Source: Pseudomonas hydrolytica
Lineage (GTDB): Bacteria > Pseudomonadota > Gammaproteobacteria > Pseudomonadales > Pseudomonadaceae
Assembly: GCF_021495345.1 (NCBI RefSeq)
Contig: NZ_CP099397.1
Span: 5,215,001 to 5,279,000, forward strand
Length of the DNA stretch: 64,000 nucleotides
Reading direction: 5' to 3'
The translations under genes and the position numbers were made by a program. This document shows positions 30,361 through 39,290 of the stretch, in pieces. A model generated the notes under the pieces. It worked only from the letters and a program-made list of their open reading frames with translations, searched no databases and had not been told where the DNA came from. Position 1 is the stretch's first letter, and each line of letters begins with the position of its first letter.

Positions 30361-31086
30361 TCAAGGACGCGGGTTCGTGCCTGTCTCGCCGGCGCCGCCC
30401 GGCTCATCGATGCGCAGCTCCGGCAGCGCCCTGCCCGCCACCAGACGCTCATCGACCAGGCGGATCACCGCCGCCTCGTCCCTGATGCCGTACCACTCGC
30501 CCTGTGGATAAAGACTCGCGGTCGGGCCCAGGTCGCAGGGGAACTGGCACTGGCTGCGGGTGATATGCACACCGCCGTCGCACTCCAGCTTGCCGGCGGC
30601 CTTGAGCCGCTGACGCAGGGTTTTCCACAGGCCCAGCGCGCCCTTGCGCGTGCAGCGCGGGCCGTTGCACAGCAGCAGGCGCTGCGCATGTGGTGGGATC
30701 TGCGACCAGGCGTGCTGCGCCGGCACCGGCGGCACGTCGCTGCAGGGCAGGTGCGCCTCACGACGCGCCAGCAGCGCAGCGAGGCCATCGAGCCAGGCAT
30801 CCTCCAGCGCCGCGCAGACCACGAACACGCCCGCCCCATCGCCGCGCTCGGCGATGCGTTCGCGCAGCCAGTCACGGTGCGCAGCATCGGCGCGCGGCTC
30901 CAGATCCACCACCAGCAGCGGTCGCGGCGCCGCAGCGATGGCCTGCCAGCAGCCGTCCTGCTCGCTGTCATGCAGATGCGCCTCGCCCAGCAGTGCTTCG
31001 ACGCGCCGCTGCAGACGCTCGGCCGAGGCACCACGACCAAGGCCGGGGCCGATGAACAGAACGCGGGCGTAGGGGGCTTGGCTCAT
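30361..31086 (-). CDS. (2Fe-2S) ferredoxin-like protein of the cob cluster
   Basis: A 241-residue protein. Residues 1-110 resemble a CbiX/chelatase-like or precorrin-binding fold ('ARVLFIGPGLGRGASAERLQRRV'). Residues about 140-215 match thioredoxin-like 2Fe-2S ferredoxins, with cysteines in 'LLLCNGPRCTRKGALG', 'LECDGG' and 'SQCQFPCDLGP'. The ATG at 31086 has GGAG upstream. It follows cobK on the same strand after 170 bp and corresponds in position to PA2910 of P. aeruginosa (from memory). A redox or metal-delivery role in cobalamin synthesis is plausible but unproven. Confidence 0.8.
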   Translation of the reverse strand: MSQAPYARVLFIGPGLGRGASAERLQRRVEALLGEAHLHDSEQDGCWQAIAAAPRPLLVVDLEPRADAAHRDWLRERIAERGDGAGVFVVCAALEDAWLDGLAALLARREAHLPCSDVPPVPAQHAWSQIPPHAQRLLLCNGPRCTRKGALGLWKTLRQRLKAAGKLECDGGVHITRSQCQFPCDLGPTASLYPQGEWYGIRDEAAVIRLVDERLVAGRALPELRIDEPGGAGETGTNPRP

Positions 31087-31161
31087 GACGGTCTCCAGAA
31101 CGGGCCGGCAGTCTAGCAGCGCGTCGTGGTCCGGAGGCAATCCGGCAGGTGCTAGAAGCCC

Positions 31162-31183
31162 CGGTGCGCGCGGCGCACCCTAC
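31162..31183. repeat. half copy of the GTAGGGTGCGC repeat
   Basis: GGTGCGCGCGGCGCACCCTAC matches one arm of the repeat pair at 21630-21695. It lies in the cobK to ferredoxin-like gap. Confidence 0.65.
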
Positions 31184-31207
31184 GGAATCAGCGCAGGCGC
31201 AGCAAGC

Positions 31208-31260
31208 GTAGGGCGGGTGCAACCCGCCAGGCCGGCATTGGCGGGTTTCACCCGCCCTAC
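31208..31260. repeat. GTAGGGCGGGTG palindrome abutting cobK
   Basis: Arms GTAGGGCGGGTGCAACCCGCC and GGCGGGTTTCACCCGCCCTAC form a 53-bp hairpin. The right end supplies the TAG stop codon of cobK (31257-31259 on the minus strand). Confidence 0.8.
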
Positions 31261-31976
31261 AAGGACAGCGCCTCGTAGAGAGCGTCCAGCTCCTCGAACT
31301 GGCGCGTTACAGCCGGCAACTGCGGGCGGCGCAATAGCAGCACCGGCAGGCCCCGTTCGCGGGCGACCTGCAGCTTGGGCTCGGTGGAGGCGCTGCCGCT
31401 GTTCTTGCTTACCAGCACATCGCAGCGGATACGGGCGAACAGCGCACGTTCCTCGTCCAAAGAGAACGGCCCGCGCGCGCCGATGATCTCGGCACGCGGC
31501 GGCGCCGGTTCGGCCTGCAGGCAGCGCACCGTCCAGTGCTGGTGCTCGGGTATCTCGTGCAGATGCGCCAGCGGCTCGCGACCGGAGGTGAAGAACGGCC
31601 GCTGGAACGGCGTCAGCGCGCGGGTCAGTTCATCCCAGCCATCCACCTCGCGCCAGTCGTCGCCTGCGCCCGGCTGCCAGCCGGGGCGGCGCAGGGCCCA
31701 GCAGGGCACACCAGCAGTCTCGGCGGCGCGGGCGGCGTTATGGCTGATCTGCGCGGCATAGGGGTGGGTCAGATCCAGCAGCAGCTCGATGTCTTCTTCG
31801 GCGATAAAGGCCGCCAGGCCTTCGGCACCGCCAAAGCCGCCGACGCGCACGCGGCAGGCCAGGTCGTCCGGCACGCGGCCGAGGCCGGCCAGGCTGTAGA
31901 CGGTATCCGGCCCGAGGCGGCGGGCCAGGCGCAGGGCCTCGGTAGTGCCGCCGAGCAGCAGAAGTCGCGCGCTCAC
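31257..31976 (-). CDS. cobK: precorrin-6A reductase
   Basis: A 239-residue NAD(P)H-dependent enzyme that reduces precorrin-6A to precorrin-6B. Rossmann motif '[17 protein letters not shown]' at the N-terminus; conserved '[18 protein letters not shown]' and '[25 protein letters not shown]' regions match CobK/CbiJ. The GTG start at 31976 overlaps the cobL stop (GTGA), indicating coupling. The TAG stop lies in the end of an intergenic palindrome, so the extreme C-terminus may have been altered by it. Confidence 0.93.
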   Translation of the reverse strand: MSARLLLLGGTTEALRLARRLGPDTVYSLAGLGRVPDDLACRVRVGGFGGAEGLAAFIAEEDIELLLDLTHPYAAQISHNAARAAETAGVPCWALRRPGWQPGAGDDWREVDGWDELTRALTPFQRPFFTSGREPLAHLHEIPEHQHWTVRCLQAEPAPPRAEIIGARGPFSLDEERALFARIRCDVLVSKNSGSASTEPKLQVARERGLPVLLLRRPQLPAVTRQFEELDALYEALSL

Positions 31977-33175
31977 GGCTTGCGCACCGCCAGCAGGGTG
32001 ATCGGCAGCGCCGCGCGCCAGGTGTCGAACCCGCCCAGCGGCTGCGCCTGGGCCACGGTGAGCCGCAGCAGCTCGCCACCCTGCCGTTCGCGAAAGGCCA
32101 CCAGCGCCGCCTCGCTCTGAATGGTCACGGCATTGGCCAGCAGGCGCCCGCCGGGCTTGAGTGCGGCCCAGCAATCATCCAGCACACCGGGCACGGTGAC
32201 GCCGCCGCCGATGAAAATGGCATCCGGCGCTGGCAGCCCGATCAGGGCCTCGGGCGCATGCCCGGCGACCAGTTGCAGCCCGGGGACGCCGAGGGCATCG
32301 CGATTGTGGCGGATATGGGCCTGACGCCCTTCGTTGGCCTCGACGGCGATGGCGCGGCAGGCCGGGTGCGCGCGCATCCATTCGATGCCGATGGAGCCAC
32401 AACCGGCGCCCACGTCCCACAGCAGCTCACCGGGCAGCGGCGCCAGGCGCGCCAGGGTCACCGCGCGCACGTCGCGCTTGGTCAGCTGGCCGTCGTGGCG
32501 GTAGGCCTCGTCAGGCAGACCACAGGTCGGTGGCAGCAGGTGTGCTCCGGCGTCGGCCAGGCATTCCACGGCCAGCAGGTTGAGGTCGGCGCCGCGCGGC
32601 AAGTCCCAGCTCGCGGCCAGGCCCTCGATGCGGCGCTCATCCGGCCCGCCAAGGTGTTCCAGCAGGGTCAGGCGACTGGCGCCAAAACCGCGTGCGCACA
32701 GGGCTTCGGCGACCTGCGCGGGCGTGTCACCATCGGCGCTCAACACCAGCAGGCGCATGCCGGGAAACAGCCGGGCGTTGAGCGTGGCGAGCGGCCGGCC
32801 GACCAAGGAGACCACATCAATCTCCTGCAGCGGCCAGCCCAGACGCGCAGCCGCCAGCGACACCGAGGACGGCGACGGCAGTACCTGCAGCTCATCGGCC
32901 GGCAGCTGGCGCGCCAGGCTGGCGCCGACGCCGTAGAACATCGGGTCGCCGCTGGCCAGCACGCACACCGCCTCGCCACGCCGCGCCAGCAGCGGTTCAA
33001 GGTTGAAGGGGCTGGGCCAGGTTTCCCGCTCGCCACCGATGCAGGGCGGCAGCAAGGCCAGCTGACGCGGCGCACCGACGATGCGTGTAGCCGCCAGCAG
33101 CGCGCGGCGCGCGGCCTTGCCCAGGCCGGGGTAGCCGTCTTCACCGATGCCGACCAGGGTCAACCAGGGTTTCAT
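31973..33175 (-). CDS. cobL: precorrin-6Y C5,15-methyltransferase (decarboxylating), CbiE-CbiT fusion
   Basis: A 400-residue two-domain enzyme acting on precorrin-6B to give precorrin-8. Residues 1 to about 200 are the CbiE tetrapyrrole methylase ('[22 protein letters not shown]', '[16 protein letters not shown]'). Residues about 215-400 are the CbiT SAM-dependent C15 methylase/decarboxylase ('[19 protein letters not shown]'). GAGGAAGG precedes the ATG. It starts the minus-strand cobL-cobK unit and is divergent from the riboswitch-controlled cobG operon; no riboswitch faces cobL itself. Confidence 0.95.
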   Translation of the reverse strand: MKPWLTLVGIGEDGYPGLGKAARRALLAATRIVGAPRQLALLPPCIGGERETWPSPFNLEPLLARRGEAVCVLASGDPMFYGVGASLARQLPADELQVLPSPSSVSLAAARLGWPLQEIDVVSLVGRPLATLNARLFPGMRLLVLSADGDTPAQVAEALCARGFGASRLTLLEHLGGPDERRIEGLAASWDLPRGADLNLLAVECLADAGAHLLPPTCGLPDEAYRHDGQLTKRDVRAVTLARLAPLPGELLWDVGAGCGSIGIEWMRAHPACRAIAVEANEGRQAHIRHNRDALGVPGLQLVAGHAPEALIGLPAPDAIFIGGGVTVPGVLDDCWAALKPGGRLLANAVTIQSEAALVAFRERQGGELLRLTVAQAQPLGGFDTWRAALPITLLAVRKP

Positions 33176-33245
33176 CTACCTTCCTCGCAAGTAGCCGACA
33201 GGGCGCGTGTCGCGACGCCGGGCAAAGCGGGCATAATACAGCCTT

Positions 33246-33540
33246 CGTCGGTGCCCCTTATAAAACGGGCCTAAGAGGGAACACGGTAAAACCGTGGCTG
33301 CCCCCGCAACTGTAAACAGCGAGTCCAATGCAATCGGCCACTGGGTGAAAGGCCGTTGAAAAACGTAGGCGAGGTAGGCAAGACAAGGCAAAAACGGCCG
33401 AAAAAGCGCAGTTTACGTGTTGTAAATGAGCATTTTGAGGCCGTTTTTAACGCCGTATTGCCAACGTAGGTAGTTTTTCAACGGCCTGTTAACCGGGAAG
33501 GCGCAGCGGATCATGACCTGTCAGCCAGGAGACCTGCCGA
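33246..33540 (+). promoter_or_regulatory. cobalamin riboswitch 2, interrupted by a MITE
   Basis: The plus strand shows the core in order: AAGAGGGAACACGGT, GGCTGCCCCCGCAACTGTAAACAGCGAG, GGCCACTGGG, then a 136-bp insert, then CCGGGAAGGCGCAGCG and the B12 box GTCAGCCAGGAGACCTGCC. The insert lies between CCACTGGG and CCGGGAAGG, a position of variable length in this riboswitch class. The element precedes cobG. Confidence 0.92.
33351..33486. mobile_element. 136-bp MITE-like element inside the riboswitch
   Basis: Terminal inverted repeats of 14 identical bases (GGCCGTTGAAAAAC) bound the insert, with further partial similarity inside. A second, inner inverted repeat AAAAACGGCC / GGCCGTTTTT lies at 33390-33399 and 33439-33448. 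It has no coding capacity and can fold on itself end to end. No clear target duplication is visible. Similar sequences occur in pseudomonad intergenic DNA in my memory, but I cannot confirm this here. Confidence 0.75.
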
Positions 33541-33652
33541 CGAACGCTGGTCGCGAGTGCCAACATCGGGCGGGGTGTACCGATGCCATGGAATCCCCCT
33601 GTGGGCGGATTTCGCTGGTTCGGTCGCCGCGTCGTTAGCCACAGGTGACCGC

Positions 33653-34966
33653 TTGCACACCTCCATTCGCCCTTCCGCCTGTCCCGGCCTGCTGCGCATC
33701 GTCCCCGCGCTGGACGGTGGCATCTGCCGTATCAAGCTGCCCGGCGGCGTGCTGCGCAGCGCCCAGGCGCGCGCGATTGCCGAGGCGGCGCGGCATGGCG
33801 CAAGCGGCGTGCTGGAGCTGACCAACCGCAGCAACCTGCAGATCCGCGGCGTGCTGCCCGGCCAGGAAAACGCGCTGATCGACGCGCTGCTGAGCGCCGG
33901 CCTAGGCCCGCGCGTGGCCGCCGCCGACGATGTGCGCAACCTGCTGCTCAGCCCCGCCGCCGGCCTCGACCCGCACATGCGGATGGACGTGCGCCCACTG
34001 GCCGGCCAGTTGCTCGACCTGCTGCAGGACACCCCGGCGCTGCATGCCCTGTCGCCCAAGTTCGCCCTGCAACTCGATGGCGGCGAAGCCTTGGCCATGC
34101 GCGAACACCCCCACGACCTGTGGCTGGCGGCCGACGACGAACACCACTTGCTGCTGGGCCTGGCCGGCTGCCCTGGCGATGCGCCCGTCGCACGCGTCGA
34201 AGCGAGCCAGGCGCTCGAGCTGGTTCGCCAGCTGCTGCTGCTGTTCCTCGAACTGGCCACGCCCGAGCAGTCGCGCATGCGCCAGTTGCTGACGCAGATC
34301 CCGGCCAACGAACTGCTGCAACGCCTGCAGGCGCGCCTGGATTCTGCCCTGCAGCCGGCCCCGGCCACCTGGCAGCCCGCCGCCACCATCGAGCGCGCGC
34401 CGGCGGGGATTTATCCACAGGCGCAGAGCGGCCTGTGCATGGTCGCCGCTGGCGCCCAGCTGGGCCGGTTGCACGCCGAACAACTGACCACGCTGGCCGA
34501 GCTGAGCGAGCGCCATGGCGATGGCGAGCTGCGCCTGACGCCCTGGCAGGGTCTGCTGCTGGGCAACGTCCCCGAAGCCCGCGCCCGCGAACTGCTGGCT
34601 GAGCTGGACCAGCTGGGCCTGCTGACCCAGGCCGACGAGCCGCTGCTCGGCCTGGTCGCCTGCACCGGTTCGGCCGCCTGCGCCCGCGGCTTGGCCGACA
34701 GCAAGCACCACGCCCTGCACCTGGCCGAGCTGCTGCGCGCAAGCCGCGCCCGCCCTCAGGTGCACCTCAGCGCCTGCCCGCGCAGTTGCGCCAGCGCCCG
34801 CGTGCAGCCCTATACCCTGCTGGCCAGCACGCCCGATCACTACCAGCTCTACCAACGCACGCCCGAGGCACCCGGTTTCGGCCGTCTGCTGGCGCCGGCC
34901 ATGACCATCGACGAGGCCGGCGCCTGGTTCGCCCGCCAACACCCCGCAGGAAAACCCGATGCTTGA
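33653..34966 (+). CDS. cobG: precorrin-3B synthase
   Basis: A 437-residue monooxygenase-like protein of the sulfite/nitrite reductase family that converts precorrin-3A to precorrin-3B with oxygen, marking the aerobic cobalamin route. N-terminal 'RPSACPGLLRIVPALDGGICRIKLPGG' and two ferredoxin-like halves; the 4Fe-4S cysteines are 'ACTGSAAC' and 'SACPRSCASARV' near the C-terminus. The frame is open from a GTG at 33557, but a TTG at 33653 behind AGGTGA gives the family's usual N-terminus, so TTG is preferred. First gene after riboswitch 2; its end overlaps cobH by 8 bp. Confidence 0.9.
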   Translation: MHTSIRPSACPGLLRIVPALDGGICRIKLPGGVLRSAQARAIAEAARHGASGVLELTNRSNLQIRGVLPGQENALIDALLSAGLGPRVAAADDVRNLLLSPAAGLDPHMRMDVRPLAGQLLDLLQDTPALHALSPKFALQLDGGEALAMREHPHDLWLAADDEHHLLLGLAGCPGDAPVARVEASQALELVRQLLLLFLELATPEQSRMRQLLTQIPANELLQRLQARLDSALQPAPATWQPAATIERAPAGIYPQAQSGLCMVAAGAQLGRLHAEQLTTLAELSERHGDGELRLTPWQGLLLGNVPEARARELLAELDQLGLLTQADEPLLGLVACTGSAACARGLADSKHHALHLAELLRASRARPQVHLSACPRSCASARVQPYTLLASTPDHYQLYQRTPEAPGFGRLLAPAMTIDEAGAWFARQHPAGKPDA

Positions 34967-35585
34967 TTACATCCGCGACGGCCAGGAAATCTACCGCCGC
35001 TCCTTCGCCACCATCCGCGCCGAGGCCAACCTCGACGGCATCCCCGCCGACCTGGAGAAACTCGCCGTACGGGTGATCCACGCCTGCGGCATGGTCGACG
35101 TGGTGGAGGATCTGCGCTTCTCCGCCGGTGCCGGCGCGGCCGGTCGTGCGGCGCTGCTAGCTGGCGCGCCGATTCTCTGCGATGCGCGCATGGTCGCCGA
35201 GGGCATCACCCGCCCGCGCCTGCCGGCGAACAACCACGTGATCTGCACCCTGCATGACGCCGGTGTGCCGGAGCTGGCCCGCGAAGTCGGCAACACCCGC
35301 TCGGCGGTGGCCCTGGAGCACTGGCGCGAGCACCTGGAGGGCAGCGTGGTGGTGATCGGCAATGCCCCCACCGCGCTGTTCTACCTGCTGGAAATGCTCG
35401 ACGCCGGCGCGCCCAAGCCGGCGCTGATCATCGGCATGCCGGTGGGCTTTATCGGCGCGGCGGAATCCAAGGATGCCCTGGCCGCAGACAGCCGCGGCGT
35501 GCCCTACGTGATCATCCGTGGCCGCCGTGGCGGCAGCGCCATGGCGGTGGCCGCGGTCAACGCCCTGGCCTCGGAGGTGGAATGA
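34959..35585 (+). CDS. cobH: precorrin-8X methylmutase
   Basis: A 208-residue enzyme moving the methyl group from C11 to C12 to form hydrogenobyrinic acid. The catalytic histidine is in '[18 protein letters not shown]' (His41), and '[12 protein letters not shown]' and '[16 protein letters not shown]' are family landmarks. Length equals the family norm (about 208). Start overlaps the cobG end; its TGA overlaps the cobI ATG (ATGA). Confidence 0.96.
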   Translation: MLDYIRDGQEIYRRSFATIRAEANLDGIPADLEKLAVRVIHACGMVDVVEDLRFSAGAGAAGRAALLAGAPILCDARMVAEGITRPRLPANNHVICTLHDAGVPELAREVGNTRSAVALEHWREHLEGSVVVIGNAPTALFYLLEMLDAGAPKPALIIGMPVGFIGAAESKDALAADSRGVPYVIIRGRRGGSAMAVAAVNALASEVE

Positions 35586-36325
35586 TGGCTGGTCGTCTGC
35601 TCGGCCTCGGCGTCGGCCCCGGCGACCCCGAGCTGCTTACCCTCAAGGCCCTGCGTCTGCTCCAGTCGGCGCCGGTGGTGGCCTACTTCGTGGCCAAGGC
35701 CAAGCACAATGCCGGCCACGGCGGGAATGCCTTCGGCATCATCGAAAAGCACCTGGACGCCGCCCAACAGCGCCTGCCGCTGGTCTACCCGGTGACCACC
35801 GAGAAGCTCGCCCCGCCGCTGTCCTACGAGGATGTGATCGCCGACTTCTACGACACCTGCGCCGAGCAGATCGCCCGGCTGCTGGACGCGGGCCAGGACG
35901 TGGCGGTGATCTGCGAGGGCGACCCGTTCTTCTACGGCTCCTACATGTACCTGCACGATCGCCTGGCCGACCGCTACGAGGTGGAGGTGGTACCCGGCGT
36001 GTGCTCCATGCTCGGCTGCGCCTCGGTGCTCGGTACACCGCTGGTGTACCGCAACCAGAGCTTGAGCGTGCTCTCCGGCGTGCTGGCGGAAGACGAGCTG
36101 GAACAGCGCCTGCGCGACGCCGAGGCCGCCGTGGTGATGAAGCTCGGGCGCAACTTCGACAAGGTACGCCGCGTGCTGCGCAAGCTGGGCCTAGATGGCC
36201 GCGCCCATTACGTCGAGCGCGCCACCATGGCCAGTCAGAAGATCGTGCCGCTGGACGAGGTGGAGCCGATGGATTCGCCGTACTTCTCGATGATTCTGGT
36301 GCCCGGGCAGAAGTGGCGGGGATAA
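35582..36325 (+). CDS. cobI: precorrin-2 C20-methyltransferase
   Basis: A 247-residue tetrapyrrole methylase converting precorrin-2 to precorrin-3A with SAM. It has the N-terminal '[18 protein letters not shown]', the SAM-pocket '[15 protein letters not shown]' and '[13 protein letters not shown]'. Two consecutive ATGs at the start overlap the cobH stop. An intergenic REP palindrome and a second repeat separate it from cobJ. Confidence 0.95.
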   Translation: MMAGRLLGLGVGPGDPELLTLKALRLLQSAPVVAYFVAKAKHNAGHGGNAFGIIEKHLDAAQQRLPLVYPVTTEKLAPPLSYEDVIADFYDTCAEQIARLLDAGQDVAVICEGDPFFYGSYMYLHDRLADRYEVEVVPGVCSMLGCASVLGTPLVYRNQSLSVLSGVLAEDELEQRLRDAEAAVVMKLGRNFDKVRRVLRKLGLDGRAHYVERATMASQKIVPLDEVEPMDSPYFSMILVPGQKWRG

Positions 36326-36337
36326 CACCGCCAACGC

Positions 36338-36397
36338 TGTAGGAGCCGGCTTGCCGGCGATCCATTGCAGGCGCATCGCCCGCAAGCGGGCGCCTAC
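36338..36397. repeat. REP-type palindrome between cobI and cobJ
   Basis: TGTAGGAGCCGGCTTGCCGGCG and the facing ATCGCCCGCAAGCGGGCGCCTAC form a REP pair of the TGTAGGAGC family, only 13 bp after the cobI stop codon. Confidence 0.8.
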
Positions 36398-36416
36398 GAA
36401 AAATACCTCGAAGCGC

Positions 36417-36468
36417 GTAGCCCGGATGCAATCCGGGAAACCCATTCCCCGGCTTGCATCCGGGCTAC
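36417..36468. repeat. GTAGCCCGGATGCAATCCGGG palindrome
   Basis: A 52-bp inverted repeat (GTAGCCCGGATGCAATCCGGG facing CTTGCATCCGGGCTAC) sits 13 bp before the cobJ ATG and directly follows the REP palindrome. The same family occurs at 46477-46536. Confidence 0.82.
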
Positions 36469-36480
36469 AGGATTTACCGC

Positions 36481-38130
36481 ATGAACATCGTCATCCTCGG
36501 CGCCAGCGCGCTGGCCACTGCACAACGCCTCAAGGCGCTTTATCCACAGGCCGTGATCCATGGCCTGCGCGGCCGTGTCGATGTCGCAGAGCGCCATTAC
36601 GACGACTTCGGTGACCACCTGCGCGCCCTGTATCGCGCCGGCCAGCCGCTGCTGGCGCTATGCGCCGCCGGCATCGTCATCCGCAGCCTGGCCGCGCTAC
36701 TGGCGGAAAAGGGCACCGAGCCGCCGGTGCTGGCCCTGGCCGAGGACGGCAGCGCCGTGGTGCCGCTGCTCGGCGGCCTGGCCGGGGTCAATCGTCTGGC
36801 CCGCGAGATCGCCCCGCACCTGGGCGTGGCGCCGGCCATCACCACCAGCGGCGAACTACGCTTCGGCACCTGCCTGCTGGAGCCGCCGGCCGGCTATGCG
36901 CTGGCTGACCTGCAGCAGGGCAAGCGCTTCGTCAGCGATCTGCTCGGCGGCGAGAGCGTGCGCATCGAGGGCCAGGCGCCCTGGCTGGAGGCGGCGCAGC
37001 TGCCGGTGGATCAGACCGCGTCGCGGGTGATCCATATCACCGCCGAGCAACGCCCACCGAGGGCCGACGAACTGCTGATCCACCCGCGCGTCGCTGCCGC
37101 GCTGATCGAACGCCCCGGCGCCGACCTGGCCACCCGCCTGCAGCAGGCGCTGAGCGCCGCCAAGCTGGCGCCGCAGGCACTGGCCTGCCTGCTTGCGGAC
37201 AAAGGCTGGATGGCCAATGCCGAGCTGCACGCGGCCGCAAGGGAGCTCAGGCTACCGCTGCGTTTTATCCACAGCGCCTCCCAGCTGCCTGCCGAATGCC
37301 ACCGGGGCGACGGCCTGCGCCTGCTGCTGGGCGAACAACCACTGGATATCGAGCGCTTCGGTCAGCGCCGCGGCCGTCTTAGCGTGGTCGGCCTCGGCCC
37401 CGGCGCAGCCGAGCATATGACCCCGGCCGTGCGCCGTGCCCTGGACGAGGCCGAAGATCTGCTCGGCTACGACACCTACGTGAAGATGGCCGGCCCGCTG
37501 CGCGCCGATCAATGCGTGCACCCCAGCGACAACCGCGAGGAACTGCAGCGCGCCGCCCATGCCTTCGAACTGGCCGCCACGGGCCGCCGCGTGGTGATGA
37601 TCTCCTCCGGCGACCCCGGCGTATTCGCCATGGCTGCTGCCGTGATGGAAGCGCTGGAAAGCCCGCAGAGCGAGGCCTGGCACGGCGTCGAACTGGAGGT
37701 GCTGCCGGGCGTCTCCGCCGCCCTGGCCACCGCCGCCAAGGCCGGCGCGCCGCTGGGCCACGACTTCTGCCTGATCTCCCTGTCCGACAACCTCAAGCCC
37801 TGGGCGGTTATCGAAAAACGCCTGCAGCATGCCGCCATCGCCGATCTGGCCATGGCCTTCTACAACCCGATCTCCAAGGCCCGCCCCTGGCAACTCGGCC
37901 GCGCCCTGGAGCTGCTGCGCCAGCATCGCGAACCGCAGACCCTGGTGGTGCTGGGGCGCGATATCGGCCGCCCGGCCGAAGCCCTGCGCACCCTCACCCT
38001 CGGCGAGCTGACCCCGGAGCTGGTCGATATGCGCACCCTGGTGATCATCGGCTCCAGCCAGACCCGCCGCTTCCCCCGCGCCGATGGTGGCGAGTGGGTG
38101 TATACGCCGCGCAGTTATCCACAGGATTGA
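36481..38130 (+). CDS. cobJ: CbiG-CobJ fusion: precorrin-3B C17-methyltransferase with N-terminal CbiG domain
   Basis: A 549-residue fusion. Residues 1 to about 290 resemble CbiG ('LCAAGIVIRSLAALLAEKGTEPPVLALAEDGSAVVPLLGG', and a CbiG-C-like part 'LACLLADKGWMANAELHAAARELRLPLRFI'). Residues about 300-549 are the CobJ tetrapyrrole methylase ('LSVVGLGPGAAEHMTPAVRRALDEAEDLLGYDTYV', 'MISSGDPGVFAMAAAVME', 'FYNPISKARPWQLGRALELL'), which methylates C17 and contracts the ring in the aerobic path. The ATG at 36481 follows the repeat directly and lacks a strong ribosome binding site (GGATTTACC). Last gene of the cobG operon. Confidence 0.94.
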   Translation: MNIVILGASALATAQRLKALYPQAVIHGLRGRVDVAERHYDDFGDHLRALYRAGQPLLALCAAGIVIRSLAALLAEKGTEPPVLALAEDGSAVVPLLGGLAGVNRLAREIAPHLGVAPAITTSGELRFGTCLLEPPAGYALADLQQGKRFVSDLLGGESVRIEGQAPWLEAAQLPVDQTASRVIHITAEQRPPRADELLIHPRVAAALIERPGADLATRLQQALSAAKLAPQALACLLADKGWMANAELHAAARELRLPLRFIHSASQLPAECHRGDGLRLLLGEQPLDIERFGQRRGRLSVVGLGPGAAEHMTPAVRRALDEAEDLLGYDTYVKMAGPLRADQCVHPSDNREELQRAAHAFELAATGRRVVMISSGDPGVFAMAAAVMEALESPQSEAWHGVELEVLPGVSAALATAAKAGAPLGHDFCLISLSDNLKPWAVIEKRLQHAAIADLAMAFYNPISKARPWQLGRALELLRQHREPQTLVVLGRDIGRPAEALRTLTLGELTPELVDMRTLVIIGSSQTRRFPRADGGEWVYTPRSYPQD

Positions 38131-38131
38131 T

Positions 38132-38198
38132 GGGTGCGCACGGCCTAGGCGGCCCTGCGACACCCTGCGCCGACCCGTAGGGTGCGCTGTGCGCACCA
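38132..38198. repeat. GTAGGGTGCGC repeat pair downstream of cobJ
   Basis: Facing arms GGGTGCGCACGG and CCGTAGGGTGCGCTGTGCGCACC lie between the convergent cobJ and GlxA-type genes. The structure could serve as a hairpin at the convergent 3' ends. Confidence 0.7.
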
Positions 38199-38201
38199 GA
38201 T

Positions 38202-39197
38202 CTATCCGGCGTCGACCCCCTGCATACCACGCTGCCGCCGAAAGGCCCCCGGCGCCACGCCGAAGCGCTGACGAAACAGCTTGCCCAGATGGCTGGCATC
38301 ACTGACGCCGATCTCGTCGGCAAGCTGCGCCAGGCTGTGGCTGGAATTGAGCAGGCGCCAGCGCACATGCTGCAGGCGCAGCTCGTTCCAGTATTCGCGC
38401 GCACTCATGCCCTGGCTGGCATGGAACAGGCGGTCGAGCTGACGCCGGCTGATGCCGACGCTGGCCGCCAGTTGCTCGATGCCGTCGGCGCTGGCCAGGC
38501 CATGACGCATCAGGGCGATGGCGCGATCGACATGACGTTCGCCGCTCGGCGCCACCTGCAGTGAACGCAGCGCGTGCTGGCCGCTGCGCGTCTCGTCCAC
38601 CAGCATATCGGCCAGGCCCTTGAGCGCGCGGGCCCGACCACTGCCCTGGGCCAGCAGTTCCACCGCCAGGTCGATGGCCGCCGCGCCGCCGGCGCAGGAG
38701 ATTCGCTCGCCATCGAGGCAATACAGGCGTTCGCGGGCGAGGCGCACATGCGCAAAGCTGGCGCGGAACTCCGCCTCATGCCGCCAGTGCACCGCAACCC
38801 TGTGCCCGTCGAGCAGGCCGCAGGCGGCCAGCAGGAAGCTGGCATTGTCGATCGCCACCAGCTTGACCCCGGCGCGCGCGGCGCGGCGCAGCAGCGGCTG
38901 GTAAGCCGGCGCCAGCGCCGCGGTGGCCTGCGCGTTGCGCCCACCGAACAGCACCAGGTAGTCGTAGTCGGCCAGATCGAGTTCCTCTGGCGTGGCCTCG
39001 ATGCGCAGCGCCGCGCCACTGCTGGACAGCACATGCCCCGGCTGCAGGCCGAGGATGGTCCAGGCGCAGTAGCGCTGGCGGCTGTAGTCCTCGTCGTCGG
39101 CGCTGAAGCGCAGCTTGTCGAGAAAGCCACCGAACGGCAGCAAGGCGAACTCCGGCAGGGGCAGCAGGAGAAAACGCAGATCGGGGCATTCGGCCAT
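38202..39197 (-). CDS. GlxA-family AraC-type regulator
   Basis: A 331-residue regulator with an N-terminal DJ-1/PfpI-like amidotransferase domain (residues about 5-190; 'YLVLFGGRNA', 'VAIDNASFLLAACGLL') and a C-terminal AraC double helix-turn-helix ('QLAASVGISRRQLDRLFHASQGMSAREYWNELRLQ', 'SLAQLADEIGVSDASHLGKLFRQRFGVAPGAFR'). The relatives GbdR and ArgR sense amines or amino acids, so this protein may do so as well. It is divergent from a LysE exporter gene with a 93-bp gap, the probable target. Confidence 0.9.
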   Translation of the reverse strand: MAECPDLRFLLLPLPEFALLPFGGFLDKLRFSADDEDYSRQRYCAWTILGLQPGHVLSSSGAALRIEATPEELDLADYDYLVLFGGRNAQATAALAPAYQPLLRRAARAGVKLVAIDNASFLLAACGLLDGHRVAVHWRHEAEFRASFAHVRLARERLYCLDGERISCAGGAAAIDLAVELLAQGSGRARALKGLADMLVDETRSGQHALRSLQVAPSGERHVDRAIALMRHGLASADGIEQLAASVGISRRQLDRLFHASQGMSAREYWNELRLQHVRWRLLNSSHSLAQLADEIGVSDASHLGKLFRQRFGVAPGAFRRQRGMQGVDAG

Positions 39198-39290
39198 GTC
39201 AGTCCAGAATCAACCTTTAAATGACCAGAATCTACCTCAATCACGACACTGTCGCTGACTAGACTGGCCGCGCCCTCACAGGAGACCTGC

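Noticed and set aside
30361..31086. CbiX-type sirohydrochlorin cobaltochelatase.
   Set aside because: The N-terminal half is only vaguely chelatase-like and the clear feature is the four-cysteine 2Fe-2S ferredoxin domain.
33361..33480. Transposase gene or insertion sequence in the riboswitch insert.
   Set aside because: The 136 bp are too short and contain no open frame; only inverted repeats remain, so it is a MITE-like element.
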